A stretch of 64,000 nucleotides of DNA from Viola odorata (GCA_963691705.1 OY829545.1:31917475-31981474), one strand, 5' to 3'. Counted from the first letter of the stretch, positions 1 through 12,107 are shown. The notes: generated by a model from the sequence alone, not told the origin. A program made the numbers and translations.

Positions 1-415
1 AGACTAACAGTTGCATTGTAATTCCAATTCTACACAAAACAAACCAGTCCATTGAAATTCAAGAATTACACCTAGACACACAGTTGCATTGAAATTCAAA
101 AACTACACACAACTAGCCAATCAATTGTAATTCTAAAGCTACACACAGTTGCATTGTAATTCCAATTCGACACAAATCTAACAAATCCATTGAAATTCAA
201 AAACTACACACAACTAACCAATCAATTGTAATTCTAAAACTACACACAGTTGCATTGTAATTTCAATTCGACACAAATCTAATAAATCCATTGAAATTCA
301 AAAACTACACAACTAACCAATCAATTGTAATTTTAAAACTACACAAATCTAACAAATCCATTGAAATTCAAAAACTACACAGCACTAACCAATTAATTGT
401 AATTCTAAAACCGCA
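1..415. repeat. Minisatellite, ~100-bp degenerate unit
   Basis: A unit of about 100 bp recurs roughly four times. Each unit holds a run beginning ACACAGTTGCATTGTAATT, then a CACAAATCTAACAAATCCATT block, then a CAACTAACCAATCAATTGTA block. Units starting near 131 and 241 are the best preserved, and the last one (about 341-415) is partial. Small internal length changes are visible. The open frames that cross it simply follow the repeat and are not genes. Confidence 0.8.
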
Positions 416-837
416 CAAAAGTAAGCAATGCAAGCAGTCTAGTAATAGTTGTGAATCCAAACTACACACCACACCACAAACATCACAAAATACACACAAC
501 TCACCAATACATTGTAACAATTTAACAAACTGGACAGAAGGTAAGTTAAGATCAGAAGAATATAAAAATTTGTCCATTTATACACCATAATCTTTTTGCC
601 AATGCACTTCCACTTAATAAAACATTGTAAAAAATGGAAGTTCATAACCAAAAGGGCTTTACATGTGAGTCATACTACCATATATGACCTACCAAAATCA
701 ACAAACTAAGTTGTAAGCTTTCCTAATCAACATGTTAATTATCATATCTACCAAAAACTTTACCAATCCCAGTTAGTACTCCTAACCAAAAACAGAAGTA
801 ACCAAGCAGTTCAACATGAATCATAATCCTCCTGAAA
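416..837. other. AT-rich noncoding stretch beside the mariner transposase
   Basis: No gene, tRNA or clear repeat is seen here. It lies 3' of the transposase remnant (minus strand). No terminal inverted repeat of the mariner element is recognisable, so this stretch is probably still inside that element, whose other end would be left of position 1. Confidence 0.4.
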
Positions 838-2512
838 TCAGAATAACAATTCAATGTCAGTAGCCATTAGAAGGTACAAATTGTATATTGTCAATAACAA
901 ATAAGGTAGTGGCTTACATGGTAAAGGTGGAAGATGTGCTACAGCAGTTGCATATATCAATGGATCACAAGCCAATGTCAAAGGAAGCAACCCAAGTCTA
1001 TCCAAGTGATTCTTTCTCATATGTAGGTTTCTATATGCATTGGAACCTCTAATTTTTAAAATCTCTAACATGTATGACTGGAGAGTGATGAAAATGCTAT
1101 TAGCCTTCTTATCTGAGAAATCAATGTATGTTTTTTTTACAGCTTCCACCAACTGATTTATATTGGTTGCACATTTCTTTTCTTGCAACGACTAAATTGC
1201 TCTAAAAAATCCTAAATCAAGAACATTTAGGTCAAGGGAATTAGGAGGTTGACATAGCAGTTGAATGTTCAATCCTACTCTTTCCACAACAGCTATAAAA
1301 TCAATATCATCTTCATGGATTTGTATTTTTGCATTATCCTGTTGGATGATAATTGGATCCGAGAGGCTATCTCTTGGCCATTTATCCTTAATGGCAGGTA
1401 AGATATGTTCAATCATGTAATGCCTAATGACTGTCCTATCAATTTTAGGTATTGCCTTAAGTTTTAATGTGCCGGCCAACCTATTTGAACTAGACCTGAA
1501 AGCAGCAACCTCTGTGACCAATGGAAATACCCCAATTCTACCATCAAATGTACAGTTCCCATCACAATCAAATCTAGGCCTAGCAACAGCTACAAGGAAC
1601 ATAATCTTAGGAATAAAATTTGTACTTTTGATGGTTCTTATAGGTTCATCTTCATCAGGGAGGAGGTCGTATGTCTGGATCTTCCTTGTCATTTGAAACC
1701 ACTTCTCATCTATGTGAACCACGTTCTCCATGTGATGGAAATAATGAGTTGATGGTGCTGAGCCTGGATCAATCGCTGAGAGACAATGTCGAACCCTTTG
1801 AACCCGATTTACCTCTGTCAAGTGTGGCTTGATGATGTTACTATGGCGCTTCAACTCTCCTATTCTCAATTTATTGTGCAGAAACGTCTTGGAAACCCCC
1901 AAAGCAGGTGACAGAGTTTTAAGGGTTGTTCTATCCCTCAAAGGAATATCCCTGATTTTCTGTAGGTCAAATTCGATCCTCTTTCTGCCATAAATTTTGA
2001 CTCTGCATTAAGACACATTGTGGTTGTTGGACTCTTTGCCTCTTTTCCACAGCCGCTGAATTGATCGAATGTGCACATTGAATATCTCATCAACTTCACG
2101 TGTTGTAAACTTCTTCAGCTTTCCATTAACACTTCTCTGCAGTAACATATTGTAAGCTGCCACTTTGTCCTCATGACACAACTCTTTTATCGCCCGGTTG
2201 GAACCTACCGTTACCAAGACATCATCATCACAAAACACAATAAGAGTACCCGCATTCATTTATCTACCGGGAGTTGAGAAAAGTACCTTCAACTGCAGAT
2301 TGAGGTTCGTGGTTTTCATTAACCTCTAGCAAATCTTCTTGGACATCGTCGAGATGTTGCGGACTGTGGGGAATGGCTTCTGCTCCATCTACACTGGATT
2401 CTCCTTCATTACTACTGGGTAATTGTACCTCTTCAGTTAGTAATTCGGGGTCTGATAACGGTGCTGGATCGTAGCTCAAAAATTCTAGGGAATCAAATTG
2501 ATTGTCTTCCAT
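838..2512 (-). pseudogene. Plant mariner-like transposase, broken
   Basis: The product resembles plant mariner transposases, which cut and paste DNA at TA sites using a DD39D-type triad. Reading from 2512 downward: an acidic N-terminal stretch (2512-2264); a helix-turn-helix region (2259-2008) with NGKLKK and IQRLWKRGK; a second DNA-binding part with GRKRIE and IPLRDRTT; then the catalytic domain with HIDEKWF (first Asp), QQDNAKI (second Asp) and PPNSLDLNVLDLGFF (third Asp). The tail after the triad has LQSYMLEILKIRG. There are in-frame stops at 2008-2010 and 1192-1194, the latter directly after FFRAI where family members have Gln. The acidic N-terminal piece is in another frame. These breaks make it a pseudogene. 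Confidence 0.88.
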
Positions 2513-2861
2513 CGATATTCGATGGAAGTTGTAAAAATAGAAATGGAAGAGCTCCTGGGATGGATATAGATGGATGGGAAAGCATAGATTTGGAGTGTGG
2601 GACCATTGTTAATTATTTGAAGTAAAATAATTTGAAATTTGGGCGGAAACATTTGAAATTGACGCTCCACAATTCGTGAAATTTGGGAGGGATTAAGGTT
2701 TGGTTTGGGGAAAGCTTAGAATGAGGGAAGATCGAGGGTTTGGCTGAAATGCGTGTCTGTGGGATCAGTGGCATAGGCTGTAAATACGTGGATTAATGAG
2801 GGGCAAAATTGTAATCTCACGCGGCGTCTTAAAACGCGTGCCAAAGGCTAAAACGACAAGT

Positions 2862-2880
2862 ATTGGGGAAGGAGAGAGTA
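2862..2880. repeat. Right terminal inverted repeat of mariner-like element plus TA
   Basis: GGGGAAGGAGAGAG followed by TA is a degenerate form of the CTCCCTCC-type end common to plant mariner and Stowaway elements, read here in reverse. The boundary is fixed by comparison with the two empty-site-like copies of the flank at about 11269 and 16379. Confidence 0.6.
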
Positions 2881-3493
2881 ATATGGTAGCAATTATTAAA
2901 AATATTGAAAAAAAGATTATAGAAATCATTAATTCTAAGAGTAATAAACGAAGAAGTTAAATAATTTTTCACAAAAGATTAATTTTATATTAATTGATAT
3001 GGTCCCTTTTGATGGAATTGGAATTGTGGCTTTACACCACGAGAGCTTTAATGAAGACAGGATCCGTTACATGTTTTAGGCGAGTCTACTCCTCTGTAAT
3101 TAGGCTTTAGACCTGAACATGAGTCCTAATTGTTTAAACTATTTCTTTATTAAATGGGCCAGCCTACCAAATTTATGGCCTTAAATTACAAAATCCAGAC
3201 CTAAATCTCCGTGATGAGCATCACCAATCTCTAGGAAACGAAAAAAAATGTCATGTATTTCATCTACGGGGAATATAACAATGAAAAAATTAAAAATAAA
3301 ACTCTAGTTACTTAGTGGGATCATCCAATCACTAAAATAATTACACGTAGACTAATTAATTTGGGATTTATCAGCCAACCAATAAGATGATTGCATATAA
3401 ATTGATTGATTTGGGATTTATCCTACTACTATTTAGATTAAAATATTTTAAACATTCAAAATTTAAAAATTACCCAATTTATAACAACCAACC
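2879..3493. repeat. Local repeat copy 1 (3' half of unit A), truncated by LTR insertion
   Basis: About 610 bp here match 11269-11905 and 16379-17010 almost base for base, including the conserved AAATGGGCCAGCC block and two TTTGGGATTTATC blocks. The match stops abruptly at about 3490, exactly where a Tat-type LTR begins. In the other two copies the sequence continues without a break. No protein is encoded. Confidence 0.85.
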
Positions 3494-5927
3494 TGTTGCT
3501 ACCCGATTTTGGATTTTTCGTCACAACTTTTTCGTATTTTTATTACTTATCACGTTTAATAGCCCATTTACGTCATATTTATTTTGATTTTTTATTGTGG
3601 GTTGTTTGTTTAATATTCCGTGTTATTTCATGTCTTTTTAGTTTTTTCGTATTTTTAACTATCTTTACCCAAACTTTTCTCGGTCCCGAGTAAGTTTCCT
3701 CAGACCGTAGATAGGGCTCTTTATTTCTTTAATTGATAGTTACCTACTATTTTTCTCTTTCACACCATCTCGTTTGGTTTCGTTCAATTTTTGTCGTAAG
3801 CGCATTTATTTTTCGTCCGAACTTTTGACATTTCCGAAAGAGAAAATAAACACGTTAAACCGAACTATGCATTTATTCACTATATACTAGTTATCTTGTC
3901 TTATTTTTCTGCATGCTTTGTTCCCCTCGGTTCAAATTTATTTTCATTTTCGTTCAATTTCGCTCGTACCAAAATATCTCGTTCGTACCCAAAAATAGGA
4001 TTTACTCCACATTAATGCCATTTAATTCGCCCTCATCCTCCAGCTCGCAACCAACTCACCTTTGATCATCACAAACATCCCATTCGGCCATCCTTGGCCA
4101 CACACAACCCCTAGCTAGCTCCCTACCCCAGCCCAGCTTCATCATCACCGGCCTCGTAACCCTCTTCCCACACCTACGACCATTTGCAGCCACAAGCCCA
4201 AACCGACTCCAATTTTGCCTATAAATAGAGACCTTCAAGCAATAAGAAAAGGGGGGCCAATTCCATGCTTTAGTCCCCCCTTTTATTCATGCTCTCTCCC
4301 TTTACTTTTTATGCTTGCATTTCCATCATTTTTTTGCCTCTGTTTTCAATAATTATTTTTTTCTGGTTTTGATTCAATTAATCATTCTTATTGCTTTCAA
4401 TCAATTGCTACTCTTACTTTAAAATTAATTTCGCCTAAAATGCTTGTTGTTTAATTAGTTCAATTGATCAAATTGATTTAATTTGCTTAATTTCGTTTTG
4501 TCCAAATGATCACTGTTTTGAATTAATTGAAGAGCTGTGTTTGGTCGATTTAATTGCTGCTGTGTTGTGGCCGGTTTTTGTCCGGATTGTGGTCTATTTT
4601 CATGGTCATTTTGGCCAGAATTTGTTTGCTGCTTTGGTTTATTATTTGTGCAGGTTGGCTGGAGAAGACGATGAACAGTAACATAAAGGGAGGGAAAAAG
4701 AAGGTGACGAGTTGGGTTTGTGTTTAGTTTGGCTGCTGGGCCAAGCAAATTGCTTAGGCCCAGGCGGAGAAGAAGAGGAGTGAAGGGTTGGTGTTGCGCC
4801 AAACCCGCGAGGAAAAGAGGATATGGGATATATGGCCCATGTGGGAAAGGAAAAGAGAAGACGGCTAAGCCCTTGGCTGGTCTGCTGGGCTGTTTTTTGG
4901 GCCCACCGTAAGTATTTCATATCCTTCGTTCGTTTGTAATATTTAATTAATTAACTTACTTGCTTTTAATTGTTAACTAATCACTTGTATTTAATTAGCA
5001 AATAATTAATTTGCTTGTTTTTAATTAATTAATTAATTGTTTTACTTGTTTTTTAATTGTTAAATTATTTTATTTAATTACTTGATATTTGTTTTACTCG
5101 TACTAATGATCTCATTTTGTAGGGTAAAATCAAATCATCGCTCGCATGCTATTTAGAAATGTTAGAAAATAAAATCAACGCACAATTATGTGTTTAAATC
5201 TCATTTGTATTCAATATTTTCCGTAAATATCATTTGTATGCATGCTATTTAGGAATGTTAAAAACTCATATCATAATCGTATGCATGACATTTAGAATTG
5301 TTAGAAAATAAAATCAACGTACAAGTATGTGTTTAAATCACTTGCTTTGATGCCACGAAATTAATCGTTATGTTTGCATTGATACATGTGCATGGTGGCT
5401 TTGATCCCACACGGTTATTTGCATTCATTAAATTGGTATTGTGCTAGTTTTTATCCATGATAGGATCACGTAGTAATTAATTAATCATGCATGGCCCGAT
5501 GATAAAAACGGATCGCTCACTTTAGTAAAAGAAAATGGTAACCATTCCGTTAAAGAAATACTTGTCCCGAATTTGACCCGACTTGTCCCGAAGTTGTCCT
5601 AACCCTAAGAATACTAAAGTGACGTTTCCTACGAGTTATGTGTTTTTTTTATTGTCCCTTTTAAACACCTTTTTACTGGTAACCTTTTTCAAGGATGTGA
5701 CTCGGGTGCCTAACACCTTCCCGAGTCCATAATAACGACCTCGAACCTTTGTTCTTCGGTTTAGACCATTTGTGCCTTAGTTTTTTTTATTTTATGCCAT
5801 GGCGATTAGGTTCCCTAAACCTAGAAAATAAATAGGGTGGCGACTTCATTGCATTATGCGAGGCATCCATCTATACTCCGCATTTATCCTGAACCTATTC
5901 GCGTAAAAATGAAAAAGGGGTGCGACA
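3494..5927 (+). mobile_element. LTR of a Tat/Ogre-type Ty3/gypsy retrotransposon
   Basis: The LTR starts TGTTGCTACCCGATTTTGG and ends GGGGTGCGACA, giving TG...CA ends and a length of 2,434 bp. It is followed at once by a primer-binding-site motif of the type used by Tat/Ogre elements. Such long LTRs are usual in that lineage. It interrupts the local repeat copy ending at 3493. It contains AT-rich TTAATTAA runs around 4950-5060 and repeated GCATG/TTTAGAAATGTTAGAAAAT blocks around 5140-5330. No second LTR of this element is seen in the window, so this is a partial or truncated element. Confidence 0.75.
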
Positions 5928-5930
5928 GTT

Positions 5931-5948
5931 TGGCGACTTCCCTGGGAC
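5931..5948 (+). other. Primer-binding site of the Tat/Ogre-type element
   Basis: TGGCGACTTCCCTGGGA lies four bases after the LTR end. It resembles the TGGCGACTC(C/T)GCTGGGGA primer-binding sites of Tat/Ogre elements, thought to pair with the 3' end of a tRNA, with a few mismatches. Confidence 0.65.
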
Positions 5949-6984
5949 TTTAGGGTCGAAGCTGGTTTTTTTTTAAGGTGTTTGTTTTTTTTATATACTT
6001 GCTTTAATAAACTATTTTCGTGATTATTTGTTATATGCTTTGATGAACTATCATACGCATCTCATGCATAGGCCCTACACCCAGGGTTGTTTACCAAATA
6101 AGTTAGGAAGGGGAGTAGTGACACCCTGGGACTCGAGTCTTGGGTAATGTTCACCAAACTCAACTCGTTCGAACCCCTAAAGCCAGTCGAAAGGTTGCCT
6201 AGTTCTGCAAGGAATCGGTTGACACTGGACGGCACTTTAGGGACCATTCTATGGTATCGTTCGGGAACCTTCGGCCGTTAGAAATTAGTCGACGTCAAAA
6301 GCCCTCATCATGTGCATCATACTTGCTTTATCGTAGCTTTGATTGTCATGTTTCTACGTTTTTTTTCTCACATAATATTTGCGATGCAGGTGAAAAAAAA
6401 AACTTAGTAAAATAATTCATTCAATTTACTAGTACTTGAACTCTGTTTTTTCACAAGACCCGTCCTGCTTACTCAGCTAGTGGCGATTCCTACAATACTT
6501 TTGTATATAGTCGAGCCTACGACTATAAACAATGGCACTTCATGGGAAATAACCCACGTGTTCTTTTCAATATTTTTATTTTTCGTTAATTTTAAATTCA
6601 ACATCTTGGGATACTTTTTTTCCTGTGAATTTACTATTTGATTCCCTCTTTATTTCAGGTGCAGTAAGACTTGTACTTGGGGGCAAGCTAGTGAAGTGAC
6701 GACCAAAAGAAGGCATTGAACAATGTCAAAGCTCATTTTTCAGGGAAGTTCATTATCCTTTAGTCTAAACCTTTTACAGTCTTTGTACAGTCATTTTTTT
6801 CTATTGGGGGTAATTTTTAATTTATCCCCTAAAATTGTTAAATCTTTTCAAGTTTTGTAGTTGTAAAATTATTTTTACTTTGCTTAAAAAAAAGGAAGAA
6901 CAAGAAAAATAAAAGAAAAAAATATCCACACTACTCTCAAAATTTTCAAACTTTCATAGATTAAGCATGTTCATCATTTTATCA
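5949..6984 (+). other. Noncoding leader/internal region of the Tat/Ogre-type element
   Basis: No coding capacity is seen. A purine-rich TACTTGGGGGCAAGCTAG run occurs near 6673 and A- and T-rich tracts occur at 6380-6400 and 6880-6930. It has the look of a retroelement untranslated region. Confidence 0.4.
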
Positions 6985-7806
6985 CGTCACAGATAACATG
7001 TGGTGATAAGATTCGGATTCTTTGCCAAAGGGTAGATGGGAAAATGGCTTCTTGGACTCACCGTCTGTGGCCGTCCGGTGTACCTGCAAAGCGCCGGAGG
7101 GGGTCCCCGGCGTAAACACTCTGATGCCTAAGTTAGTACAGGTAGTGAAAATAGCAGGGCTTTTGCCAGCAATCTTAGGTTTACCTTCTTCCTTGATTGT
7201 GGGGGTATTTATAAGCGAAAATTATAGTGTTTTCTTGGGGGGGGGGGGGGGGGGGGCTCGACCATAAAGGGCGCTAACGGGCCTGTCAGGTGGTTGACAT
7301 TCCCCATCAACGGTGTGCTATCGTTGCGTTAGATATATATAGGGGTAGGCGTTACTTAGGTAAGGTAACACCTATGCTCCTCATGGGACGCCATGTTTGG
7401 CCTAGGATGGGATAACGTTGCGTGTCATGACAAAGTGACGTGTGGGACCCCCTCGCTGATGTCGACCATCCCAGTGTTGATCGCATGGAGAGAGGTGATA
7501 GCCTAGAGGTTGTCTGTCCGGTAGGGACAACAACTTTCTACCCCTAACGTGGGGTATAAGACGAAAATGCCCTTGGCGTTAAGTATATTGTTATCATTAG
7601 CCCAACCGAAAATGAGCCCGAGTGTTCACCAAGGGCTACCGCTTCATCTTCAGTCTTGCCGACCTAACGGTTTTTTACGTGTTGGGATGATTCGTTTGCC
7701 GAGAGATATGCCTCTTCCAACCCACATTCTTCTGAGCCTATAAATTATCTTTTTACCGCGCTGGCTTTTTTCTCAACCATTTTGCATTTTCCTTGATATT
7801 TTTATT

Positions 7807-8045
7807 ATGGATGATCTTACGAGGAACTTTCTGATCTCGAAGGCGCACGCCCTGAAGAATCTCACTGAGGCTGACATTGGTTTCCTGGAGACCATGGTGA
7901 GGAAGACCTCTGAAGATATCATGGAGCTTCAGGGTGTTGCTTGAAGGGAATGAGGGTTGGTTCCTCGGAGCTGTCGTCTGTTATGGACGCCCTGAACGAG
8001 GTTCCCGTGGTTCCAGGAGAAGACGATGTTGGGTCTCATGCCTGA
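7807..8045 (+). pseudogene. Gag-like ORF fragment, C-terminal part, frameshifted
   Basis: An open frame from the ATG at 7807 codes for 45 residues rich in charged and helical residues, starting MDDLTRNFLISKAHALKN, and stops at 7942-7944. A second frame then continues with RVGSSELSSVMDALNEV and ends at 8043-8045. The two parts read like one coiled-coil C-terminal tail split by a frameshift. I infer a link to the gag-like first ORF of plant gypsy elements from context and composition. There is no catalytic motif to confirm it. Confidence 0.35.
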
Positions 8046-8616
8046 CTATCGACCGCCGCCTCTTTATTTTTATGCTTTCTGTGTACGCGCTCGGGCGCTT
8101 AGGCCGTTCAGGCCCTAAATAAATAAAATGTTGTTTCAATTACTGCACCAACTTCTACTTTTGATATCTTGCTGCTTGTTGCGCTAGTTAGGTGCGGTTA
8201 CTATAAGCCCAACCAAAAATGAGTCTTTCTCGGGATATGGTGTTGCAGTGCCCTTCATTCTGAAAATCAGCCATAAATGTTTTTTTCAACCGTTCTTTGC
8301 GCCGCATTCTCAGTGGTGGGTGGTTGGGCGATTTTTTGGCGCCTTTTGACTGGCGCAATTTTCGAGTGGGCGTGATTGCGCCGGATCGGATTCTGTAATT
8401 ATGATTGTTATTCTCCAGGCACATTAATTGCTTCAAGGGGCATGCAAAGAGATCGGAGTATCTCTTTGCTACAGCTATTTAATGCAGTTTCTCTTAATCT
8501 TCTTCTTATTTTTCTACCTATATTGCCTCAACTCGCATTATATGGAGATTGTTGAGTGCGAGGCTCTATCTACTCCTCCAACTTCTCATGAAAGATCGAA
8601 GAGGAAGGTTTCTAAA

Positions 8617-8886
8617 ATGGTTAACACACCTTCTGCTTTCTCTGCGGCCCCTACGCGAAAGGGTGATGAATTGTTTTCTCATGTTAATCATTTTTCAGCA
8701 AAAGATTCTTCTCGTGACGCTGGTTCTGGTGCAACGGATGCTAATGTTGCGGAAGGGCTGGGTTCGGCGTTGTTAGGTCAAGAGAAGAGAGTTGACGAGC
8801 CTTTTCCCCCTTTCAACGGAGATCTACCGTTCTCAGATGAAAACGACGTTTTCTACTATGACATATACTGGCCTGATGAGGATTAG
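8617..8886 (+). CDS. Unrecognised acidic ORF in retroelement remnant
   Basis: The open frame begins further upstream (8428). The more natural start is the ATG at 8617, giving 89 residues. The product is hydrophilic and rich in Ser, Ala, Asp and Glu, and ends with the acidic and aromatic tail DVFYYDIYWPDED. No domain is recognised. It lies between two gag-like fragments and is probably a leftover of a retroelement ORF. It may not be translated. Confidence 0.3.
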   Translation: MVNTPSAFSAAPTRKGDELFSHVNHFSAKDSSRDAGSGATDANVAEGLGSALLGQEKRVDEPFPPFNGDLPFSDENDVFYYDIYWPDED

Positions 8887-9378
8887 TGCCCTAGCGTTAT
8901 GAGCATTGTAGATGCCGTATGAATAAACTGATGTTCTCTATTTTTATTTCTTTTGCCACTATGTTCTCTTGTCAGCATTTTCGTTTTGTTGATGGCTAAC
9001 GCAAAGACGTTAGCCTCGCTGAGTCAATCGCTCTACGATTGTTTTGACTTAGTCAAAATTAACCGCCGCTTGGTAAGTTGTGGCCAATAACTGCTTGTTT
9101 TTAAACCCTTCGATGTGATTCCACGTGGCCAACTTCCTTTACACGCGTCATCGCACGACTGGTAGTTCAATTAATGCGGTGGCACTTAGCCCTTTAAGAA
9201 GGGACCATTTTCTCTTTCTAACACTTTTTGCCCTCGTCTTAAATTTTCTCTCTTCTCTTCTCTTTGTTTTCTCTAGAAGAACCTCTTGCCCGTCCACCGC
9301 CCTTCGCCGACTCGCCTGTGGATCTTTCCTTCCAAGGTACCACTTCATCCTTTCAGATTTTCTGTTCACTGGTTTATT

Positions 9379-9878
9379 ATGGTTAGGAGTAGAGCCGGTT
9401 GGATTTTCTGGAGACCCATGGATCCAGCAATCGAACAAACACCCAGTATCTTCTCGTGTGAGACGATTCTGAAGGCTGAATTAGAGGAACACGGTATTAC
9501 TTTTCCCCTGGACATTACCCTACCATTCCTGAGGGTGACATGCGGCTTCACGATCCACTGTGGGGAAACTGTAGGCTAGTCTACTTTAAAATGTTCCTTT
9601 ATGGTTTTCGTTTCCCAGTCCATGCTTCAATATTAACATTGTTGCGCGAACATAAGCTTAATCCTGCCCAGATAACCCCTTCTTCCTAGTGTGGGGTTTA
9701 TGCCTTCCTTCGCGCTTGCGAACTGAAGAACATTTTTACCCCATCTCTCAATTTATTTCGCAAATTCTTTAGCATGACCTGTTTCAACTGTTTAATTGAT
9801 ATTACTCCGAGGTGGAATGACGCATTCGTGCAGTCATTCTGCCAGTGGTTTCGTAGCTTTGAGGGAGTTGAGTCGTAG
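9379..9878 (+). pseudogene. Putative gypsy-type transposon ORF (Transposase_28-like), N-terminal part
   Basis: From the ATG at 9379 the product starts MVRSRAGWIFWRPMDPAIE. After a frameshift near 9575 it continues with YFKMFLYGFRFPVHASILTLL and then AFLRACELKNIF. These features resemble the Pfam family called putative gypsy type transposon (Transposase_28), found in the first ORF of plant Ty3/gypsy elements, in which a conserved GxRxPxHPF-like core is followed by a helical block. An in-frame TAG lies after TPSS, where Trp is likely. The reading ends at 9876-9878, and local repeat unit A starts at the next base, so the ORF is truncated as well as broken. Confidence 0.55.
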
Positions 9879-9985
9879 CAATAATTTTTTTTAAGTTTTA
9901 CGCAAATAAGGATAATCACTTTTCACACCTTTTAAATTTACATTACCACTGGTATCCTTTTTGTCTTATTTTAACTAATCATACT

Positions 9986-10940
9986 CAGGGACGGATCCAG
10001 GATTCGTATTCAGGGGGTGCGGGGGTTCGGGGGCAGCGGCCCCGAATATATATATATTTTCTAGTATTTTAAAGGAAAGGCAACCGAGCTGAACAAAAAA
10101 TTGAAAAAATGCTTAAGAGTATTTGTATCCGTCACTAAATAATAAATATTTATATAAACTTAACAAAAAGACAAATAAGAAGACAATATAGAAAAAAATT
10201 AATTATACATTAGAATTCGTACAATATACGTACTTTTTAAAATTGTTCTCTACGAGTTTTCATTTTTTGATATCTTTGTATGATTCTCTCATTCTCTACA
10301 CTATAAAAAATTTATTTTTCAACAAAAGTAATCAAAAAATCATTTAATATATCATCTCCCATACGGTTCCGCAGTCGATTCTTCACAATGCTCATATAAG
10401 AAAAAGTCATTTCCACTATCGCAGTTGCAACCGGTAAAATCAAAGCTAGCTTCAAGAGTAAATACACCAATGGATTGACAATATGCTTTCTTCTTTCAAC
10501 TAACTTTTCGGAAAGATAATTAATCCCTTTCAAGCTAAGTGTCTTGACTCGTTGTTCTGTCAATAATTTTAGGAAAAGGAGCTCGGGTTTTAAAAATTAC
10601 AAAGCTGGATTTTTGACTAAAATAAAATCCCAAGTTAATGAATCTATGCACGAAAAAATTACATATTTCCTACATCTTCTAGCCTATTTTTCTTTACTTC
10701 CTACTTCTCCTCGTAACAACAATCCTTTGATTTGTGCACATAAATTATTATTCGAGTGTTTATTCTGATTACTGAGCTTAGCTAGGCATTTCAACGAACA
10801 AGTTATGTTCATTTCCCATAATAAATATTTAACCATTCACTTAGTCAATTTTACAAACACTTAGCATGCGTAGTAATTTTTTTTTTTATTATTGGGCCAG
10901 GGGCGGTAGCCCACCCTGGTTTGGGCTGGATCCGTCCCTG
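9986..10940 (-). mobile_element. Non-autonomous hAT element, copy 1
   Basis: The ends are CAGGGACGGATCCAG and its inverted counterpart CTGGATCCGTCCCTG. An identical 8-bp target duplication ATCATACT lies at 9978-9985 and 10941-10948. Both are hallmarks of the hAT superfamily. At 955 bp it is far too short for a full transposase; only the C-terminal dimerisation region remains (10312-10563, minus). Subterminal GC-rich GGGGGTGCGGGGG and CGGCCCCG blocks follow the left end. Confidence 0.92.
10312..10563 (-). pseudogene. hAT transposase C-terminal dimerisation fragment
   Basis: This minus-strand frame codes for 83 residues with YLLLKLALILPVATAIVEMTF, then FSYMSIVKNRLRNRMGDDILND. That is the conserved hAT-family C-terminal dimerisation core (Pfam Dimer_Tnp_hAT), in which a hydrophobic ILPVATA strand precedes the E-R/M-xFS motif. 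The rest of the transposase (BED finger and RNase H-like catalytic part) is absent, so the fragment is a leftover and cannot catalyse transposition. Confidence 0.85.
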
Positions 10941-10948
10941 ATCATACT

Positions 10949-12086
10949 TTCTTACTTTCATTAATTATTTATCCTTAGTAATTATGGTCAGTTATTAAAG
11001 TTAAACAAAAAGTCATTTAAAAAATAATAAAAGGTTATTTAATTTTTAAGACAAGTAAAAATCTTAAAACGTCATTTAATTTAAGACGGATTCTTAAAGA
11101 AATTGATTTTAAAGTTTGAGGATTGTTCTACAATAGAGCTAACCGGCCATCGGCCTAGCAGGTCTTAGTATGTCGTAATCAACATTTTTGTTTCTATTTC
11201 AATTTACTTAAATTTTACAATTACTATACATGATTATTACATATATATACATTTTTTTTAAAACTTAGTAATATGCTAGCAATTATTAAAAATATTGAAA
11301 AAATATTATAGAAATCATTAATTCTAAGAGTAACAAACGAAAAAGTTAAATAATTTTTCACGAAACATTAATTTTATATTAATTGGTATGGTACCTTTGG
11401 ATGGAATTGGAACTGTGGCTTTACACCATGAGAGCTTTAATGAAGACAGGATCCGTTACATGTTTTAGGCGATTCTACTCCTCTGTATTTAGGCTTTAGA
11501 CCTGAACATGAGTCCTAATTGTTTAAACTATTTCTTTATTAAATGGGCCAGCCCACCAAATTAATGGCCTTAAATTTCAAAATCCAGACCTAAATCTCCA
11601 TGATGCGCATCGCCAATCTCTAGGAAAAGGAAAAAAAAATGTCATGTATTTCATCTACGGGGATTATAACAATGAAAAAATTAAAAATAAAACTCTGGTT
11701 ACTTAGTCGGATCATCTGGTTACTTAGTCGGATCATCCAATCAATAAAATAATTACATGTTGACTAATTAATTTGGGATTTATCAGCCAACCAATAAGAT
11801 GATTGCATATAAATTGATTGATATGGGATTTATCCTACTACTATTTAGAGTAATAATATTTTAAAAATTCAAAATTTAAAAATTACCCAATTTATAACAA
11901 CCAGCCCATAACTTATAATTACTAATAATTGGGTAATCTAGGCGTACCTAGATAAAACAACTAATGCACTCTAAAATTAGAGGAGCCAAATGCATGAGTT
12001 AATGGATTTGAATATATATGATTTGTGGTGTGGTCTCTTTTCTTTTTCCTCGGAGTGTTTGGTCTATCATTTTTTTTATTTCATTG
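10949..12086. other. Noncoding flank of unit A
   Basis: No gene is seen. The stretch is AT-rich and includes the 11269-11905 segment shared with 2879-3493 and 16379-17010. Two neighbouring copies of a short GTTACTTAGTCGGATCATC repeat lie at about 11697-11733, a small tandem duplication private to this copy. Confidence 0.6.
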
Positions 12087-12107
12087 GTATCATTCATCCA
12101 TCTTGAA

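Larger units (their letters stand above)
1..2878 (-). mobile_element. Mariner-like element, right end in window, left end missing
   Basis: The right end is placed at 2878, where a degenerate terminal repeat (GGGGAAGGAGAGAG) is followed by TA at 2879-2880. The sequence from 2881 onward is the same as that after position 11270 and after 16380, where the TA is preceded by unrelated host sequence. This marks an insertion at a TA dinucleotide, as expected for Tc1/mariner elements. No left terminus and no pre-insertion left flank is found before the transposase, so the element appears to run off the left edge. The transposase is on the minus strand. Confidence 0.65.
6985..9878 (+). mobile_element. 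Degraded Ty3/gypsy-like retroelement region
   Basis: This stretch mixes sequence that looks like LTR or leader (GC-rich tracts at 7070-7115, a TATAAATT motif near 7739, a run of G at about 7239-7256) with broken coding pieces at 7807-8045, 8617-8886 and 9379-9878. The order of the coding pieces (a C-terminal-like piece before an N-terminal-like piece) suggests two partial copies side by side rather than one element. The right edge is the abrupt start of local repeat unit A at 9879. Precise ends could not be set. Confidence 0.5.
9879..12086. repeat. Local repeat unit A, copy 1 (complete)
   Basis: About 2.2 kb here are repeated at about 15001-17192 with high identity, and in a deleted form at 13442-13870. 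Within the unit lie a hAT derivative (9986-10940), a noncoding flank with ACCGGCCATC and CTTAGTATGTCGTAA blocks, and the stretch 11269-11905 that also occurs at 2879-3493. Because the hAT insertion is at the same site in every copy, the hAT element was present before the duplication. Confidence 0.85.

Noticed and set aside
291..590. 99-residue ORF in the minisatellite
   Set aside because: It follows the tandem repeat and has the composition of translated repeat units.
4642..4920. Pro/Ser-rich ORFs on both strands within the Tat-type LTR
   Set aside because: They lie inside LTR sequence, overlap on both strands and show no domain.
7022..7267. 81-residue ORF ending in poly-glycine
   Set aside because: The end is translated from an 18-base G run, and the rest has no protein-like features; it is probably LTR or leader DNA.
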